Shown here piece after piece: positions 14,108 to 17,359 of a stretch of 17,359 nucleotides of DNA. A program made the position numbers and the translations under genes. Each line of letters starts with the position of its first letter. Position 1 is the first letter of the stretch. Below the pieces are notes generated by a model. That model saw only the letters and a list, made by a program, of their open reading frames with translations. It was not told the DNA's origin and did not search any database. Source of the DNA: JAQVWU01 sp964628455 (lineage in GTDB: Bacteria; Bacillota; Clostridia; Oscillospirales; CAG-272); NCBI GenBank assembly GCA_964628455.1, contig CAZVPD010000076.1:1-17359 (forward strand). The letters are read 5' to 3'.

Positions 14108-15742
14108 ATGCCAATAACAGATATTCTTATAAAAAATGCGGAGCTTTACGGCAATGAAGTCAGCCTGATCGAAATAAATCCCGAACTTCGGGATAAGAGG
14201 GGAATCACCTGGAACGAATACGAACTGGTTGAAGCCAATTCCGCAGACCGTTACCGACGGGAAATCACCTGGCGGGATTTCAACGACAAATCCAACCGTC
14301 TCGCAAACTTTTTACTCAACCGCGGTATTAACAAAGAGCATAAAGTGTCGCTTCTGCTTATGAATTGCCTGGAATGGCTGCCGATCTATTTTGGTATATT
14401 AAAAACAGGAGCGATAGTCGTCCCGCTCAATTACCGTTATTCCGCAGATGAGATCAAATACTGCCTCGAGCTTGCCGAAGCTGATTTTTTAATATTCGGA
14501 CCGGAATTTATCGGACGTATAGAAACTATAAAAAACAAAATCCCGCGCGTTAAAAATATCTTTTTTGTCGGGTCAGACTGCCCTTCATTCGCCGAGAGTT
14601 ATGATAAACTCACTGCGGGTTTTTCTGCTGCCGAACCCGGTATTTCTTTAACGGATGAAGAAGACGCCGCCCTTTATTTTTCATCCGGTACAACCGGATT
14701 TCCCAAGGCAATACTGCATACTCATTTTAATCTGCTCGCATCCTGTTATACGGAAAATTACAACCATTATCAGACAAAACAGGACAGTTTCCTGTGTATC
14801 CCTCCGCTGTATCATACGGGGGCGAAAATGCATTGGTTCGGATCCTTTCTTGTGGGGGGACGCGCCGTCCTGCTGCGCGGAGTAAAACCGGAATGGATTT
14901 TAAAAACCGTTTCCGATGAGCAGATGACAATCGTATGGCTGCTTGTGCCGTGGGCGCAGGACATCCTCGATGCGATCGAAAAAGGCGATGTAAAGCTTTC
15001 AGATTATAAGCTCGATCAATGGCGCCTTATGCATATCGGAGCGCAGCCTGTTCCTCCCAGCCTGATAAAACGCTGGATGAAATATTTTCCGGGTCATCAG
15101 TATGATACAAATTACGGACTGAGCGAATCGATAGGCCCCGGATGTGTTCACCTCGGTATTGAAAACATTCATAAAGTCGGCGCTATAGGCATTCCCGGCC
15201 ACGGCTGGGAAACGATGATTGCCGACGAAAAAGGCACCGCAGTTCAAGACGGCGAAGTAGGTGAACTGGCGGTCAAAGGTCCCGGCGTTATGAAATGTTA
15301 TTACCGAGATCCCGAAGCGACGGCTGCCGTTCTTCGAAACGGCTGGCTTTTTACCGGTGATATGGCAATGCGTGATAAAGACGGTTTTATCTTCCTTGTC
15401 GACCGCAAAAAAGATGTCATCATAACAGGCGGCGAAAATTTATATCCCGTTCAGATCGAAGACTATCTGCGCGCGAATGAAAACATAAAGGATGTCGCCG
15501 TCATCGGGCTTCCCGACGCCCGACTCGGTGAAATTGCCGCTGCGATTATCGAGTTAAAGCCGGGCCGGGTCTGCACCGAAGAGGATATTATGGCTTTCTG
15601 TGTCGACCTTCCGCGATATAAACGCCCGAGGAAAATAATTTTCGACGAGGTTCCGCGCAATCCCACCGGAAAGATCGAAAAGCCGCGTCTTCGTAAAAAA
15701 TACTGCAGCGAGGGCCTGGTCACCGCTCAGGTGACTCACTGA
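14108..15742 (+). CDS. AMP-forming acyl-CoA synthetase, substrate unknown
   Basis: A 544-residue ANL-superfamily enzyme that activates a carboxylic acid with ATP and joins it to coenzyme A. All core motifs are present: A3 YFSSGTTGFPKA (190-201), A5 YGLSES (336-341), A7 GWLFTGD (412-418), A8 VDRKKDVIITGGENLYP (431-447) and A10 NPTGKIEKPRLRK (518-530) with catalytic Lys522. It resembles medium/long-chain or aryl acyl-CoA ligases; which acid is used cannot be read from the sequence. Residues 32-59 carry a small internal repeat, ITW at 33-35 and again at 53-55, absent from most relatives I know. AAAGG lies ten bases before the ATG. It is 51 bases downstream of the sigma-LRR gene. Its relation to glycan breakdown is unclear; it could handle an acyl or aromatic group released from a substrate. 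Confidence 0.9.
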   Translation: MPITDILIKNAELYGNEVSLIEINPELRDKRGITWNEYELVEANSADRYRREITWRDFNDKSNRLANFLLNRGINKEHKVSLLLMNCLEWLPIYFGILKTGAIVVPLNYRYSADEIKYCLELAEADFLIFGPEFIGRIETIKNKIPRVKNIFFVGSDCPSFAESYDKLTAGFSAAEPGISLTDEEDAALYFSSGTTGFPKAILHTHFNLLASCYTENYNHYQTKQDSFLCIPPLYHTGAKMHWFGSFLVGGRAVLLRGVKPEWILKTVSDEQMTIVWLLVPWAQDILDAIEKGDVKLSDYKLDQWRLMHIGAQPVPPSLIKRWMKYFPGHQYDTNYGLSESIGPGCVHLGIENIHKVGAIGIPGHGWETMIADEKGTAVQDGEVGELAVKGPGVMKCYYRDPEATAAVLRNGWLFTGDMAMRDKDGFIFLVDRKKDVIITGGENLYPVQIEDYLRANENIKDVAVIGLPDARLGEIAAAIIELKPGRVCTEEDIMAFCVDLPRYKRPRKIIFDEVPRNPTGKIEKPRLRKKYCSEGLVTAQVTH

Positions 15743-15774
15743 TCGTTCCGGCGGAACAAAGAGTCAGCCATGTC

Positions 15775-15802
15775 CGGAGTATTTTGTCATTTCTCCGTTT
15801 TT
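15775..15802 (+). terminator. Possible terminator after the acyl-CoA synthetase gene
   Basis: CGGAG (15775-15779) pairs with CTCCG (15793-15797) across a 13-base loop and is followed by five T residues. The stem is short and the loop long, so this is a weak candidate. A separate GTTCC/GGAAC palindrome sits just before it at 15745-15757 without a T-tract. Confidence 0.35.
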
Positions 15803-15893
15803 CCGCATTTATCCCGGTTCGAAATAAATTTTAAATCCTTTGCGTATCCGGCCATCTGCCGGAAATCCTTCATCCGGAGAGAAAGAAACGATT

Positions 15894-17213
15894 GTGACAT
15901 CAGAACAATACCGGCATGATTTAAATATCCTGTCCGACCGTCGCAGACAGAAAATCATCGGTTCACCGTCTGCGATCCGTCCGCCGGGCCGTGTTTTTTA
16001 TGTTTCGTACAGCGGAAACGATAACAATGACGGTAAGTCGCCCGACAAAGCCTGGGAAACGCTTGACCGCGTGAATCAATATCCTTTTAAGGAAGGAGAC
16101 ACGGTCCTTTTTGCACGCGGCTGCCTTTGGCGGGGGCAGCTTCAATGCCGGGGCGGTGTTTTTTATTCCGCATACGGCAATGGTGAAAAACCGAAAATTT
16201 ACGGTTCCCGCCATAATTATAAAGAATCCGCGTGGAAAACTACCGGAACGGAAGCCGTATATATACTCGATCTTCCGGTTCATGAAGACGCGGGTCTTAT
16301 CGTTTTCGACGGCGGGAAAGCACACAGCTGTAAAAAAATCAAAGGCGTCGCCGATTTTGACGGCGACATAAAAAATCTTCTCAATGACCTGGATATGGTT
16401 CACGGAGATGACGGCCGAATCGTTCTGCGTTCGAACTACGGAAATCCCTCCGAACGATTTCATGACATCGAAATCGCGGAACACCGTCATACGGTCACGG
16501 TTTCAGGCAACAATGTCACGATTGACAACCTTTGCATTATGTATGCGGGTTCTCACGGCATCGGGACATCCGACCGGAACGGGCTGACCGTCACAAACTG
16601 TGTTCTCGGCTGGATCGGCGGTTCGATCCAAAACAGCGGTTCTGCGACCAGATACGGCAATGCGATCGAAATATATGTGTCCTGCCGTGACTTTACCGTC
16701 GAAAATTGCTTTATATACGAAATATACGACGCGGCAGTCACTCACCAGTTTAAAAACAGCAGTAAAACCGAAGTTACGATGGAAAATGTAACATACCGCG
16801 GTAATTTAATCGAAAACTGTACTTATTCTGTCGAGTATTTTCTGGATCAGACGGATTCTCCCGGGCAAATCATGCGAAACATCATCATCGAAGATAATAT
16901 CTGCCGCTGCGCCGGTTTCGGCTGGGGCAGTCAAAGGCCGGATAAAGACACCCCCGCTCATATAAAGGGATGGAACCATAAAAATCCGGCCGACGGATTT
17001 ATTATACGCGGAAATATCTTCGACCGGAGCCGTTCCATGATGATCCACTGTGGAGCGGATCATCCGGAGCATCTTCCCGTTTTTAAAGAAAATATTTTTA
17101 TACAGAATAAAGAAGGCATTTTCGGCAAATACGGAAAAAATCCGCCGGATATGATCCGTTACGAAAATATCGTTCAACACGGTTTTTTCGATTCGCTGTT
17201 CTATAAATTCTGA
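15894..17213 (+). CDS. Right-handed parallel beta-helix protein, pectate-lyase-like fold
   Basis: A 439-residue protein. Residues 36-61 have the opening typical of pectate-lyase-like proteins, YVSxxGxDxNDGxSPxxAWxTL. From about 200 on, short beta-strand turns recur with Asn-Asn-Val-Thr-Ile, Asn-Gly-Leu-Thr-Val-Thr-Asn-Cys and Cys-Arg-Asp-Phe-Thr-Val-Glu-Asn-Cys patterns, each rung about 22-25 residues, as in PbH1 repeats. This fold is used by polysaccharide lyases and some glycosidases and epimerases; I cannot assign catalytic residues or a substrate. There is no signal peptide. The frame extends up to a TTG at 15840 without a ribosome binding site; GTG at 15894 is preferred because GGAG lies upstream, though 14 bases away, which is long. 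It precedes a sulfatase gene by 11 bases, so the pair is surely one operon and may treat one sulfated glycan. Confidence 0.75.
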   Translation: MTSEQYRHDLNILSDRRRQKIIGSPSAIRPPGRVFYVSYSGNDNNDGKSPDKAWETLDRVNQYPFKEGDTVLFARGCLWRGQLQCRGGVFYSAYGNGEKPKIYGSRHNYKESAWKTTGTEAVYILDLPVHEDAGLIVFDGGKAHSCKKIKGVADFDGDIKNLLNDLDMVHGDDGRIVLRSNYGNPSERFHDIEIAEHRHTVTVSGNNVTIDNLCIMYAGSHGIGTSDRNGLTVTNCVLGWIGGSIQNSGSATRYGNAIEIYVSCRDFTVENCFIYEIYDAAVTHQFKNSSKTEVTMENVTYRGNLIENCTYSVEYFLDQTDSPGQIMRNIIIEDNICRCAGFGWGSQRPDKDTPAHIKGWNHKNPADGFIIRGNIFDRSRSMMIHCGADHPEHLPVFKENIFIQNKEGIFGKYGKNPPDMIRYENIVQHGFFDSLFYKF

Positions 17214-17227
17214 ACGGAGAAGAAATG

Positions 17228-17359
17228 ATGAAACAGAAAAATATTCTGCTTGTTTTCTGCGATCAGCTCCGCGCCGATATGATTGCGGCTTTCGGCAACA
17301 CGGTTGTAAAAACACCCGTGCTTGATCAGCTTGCCTCGCGCGGTATTACGTTTGACAAT
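17228..17359 (+). CDS. Sulfatase, N-terminus only, cut by window edge
   Basis: Only the first 44 codons are inside the window. NILLVFCDQLRADM (5-18) followed by VKTPVLDQLASRGITF is the standard N-terminal pattern of type I formylglycine-dependent sulfatases, with Asp12-Gln13 at the position of calcium ligands. The Cys or Ser that becomes formylglycine lies beyond the edge, so activity cannot be judged. No signal peptide is seen. Two ATG codons stand side by side at 17225 and 17228; the second is eight bases from GGAG (17216-17219) and is preferred slightly. Downstream neighbour of the beta-helix gene. Confidence 0.85.
   Translation, partial: MKQKNILLVFCDQLRADMIAAFGNTVVKTPVLDQLASRGITFDN

Noticed and set aside
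15785..15808. TTGTCA-N17-ATTTAT as a promoter before the beta-helix gene
   Set aside because: The -10 box matches only three of six positions.

Overview
This window looks like a chromosomal segment of an anaerobic, glycan-degrading Clostridia-type Firmicute, perhaps an uncultured gut Oscillospirales or Lachnospirales lineage. The lineage is inferred from three things: an rnfCDGEAB gene order, strong AGGTG/GGAG ribosome binding sites with some TTG starts, and a BspA-like leucine-rich repeat protein with a Pro/Thr-rich linker. I see no rRNA, tRNA, CRISPR array, insertion sequence or phage gene. Coding density is high, and no stretch over 300 bases lacks a gene.

Left half (minus strand, read from 10464 down to 1): a GH42-like glycoside hydrolase-type protein and a divergent NagB-family (glucosamine-6-phosphate deaminase-like) protein form one short unit. 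An imperfect hairpin follows, then a promoter, then the complete six-gene Rnf operon (rnfC-D-G-E-A-B), whose genes overlap or nearly touch. Rnf is the membrane ferredoxin:NAD+ oxidoreductase that couples electron transfer to ion pumping. A GH78-type alpha-L-rhamnosidase starts 63 bases after rnfB and runs off the left edge.

Centre: a 260-base divergent control region (10465-10724) holds two near-consensus extended -10 promoters, one facing each way.

Right half (plus strand): a GH29 alpha-L-fucosidase; a single protein joining ECF sigma-factor-like domains to a membrane helix and an outside BspA-like LRR domain; an acyl-CoA synthetase; a right-handed beta-helix protein; and the start of a sulfatase cut by the right edge.

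Together the accessory genes point to intake and cytoplasmic breakdown of fucose-, rhamnose- and possibly sulfate-bearing oligosaccharides: none of the glycosidases shows a signal peptide. Rnf would handle the reduced ferredoxin produced by fermenting the sugars. The most unusual item is the sigma-TM-LRR fusion, which could be a one-protein surface sensor acting directly on transcription. The second is the long charged tail on RnfE. The functional links between genes are inference from position.
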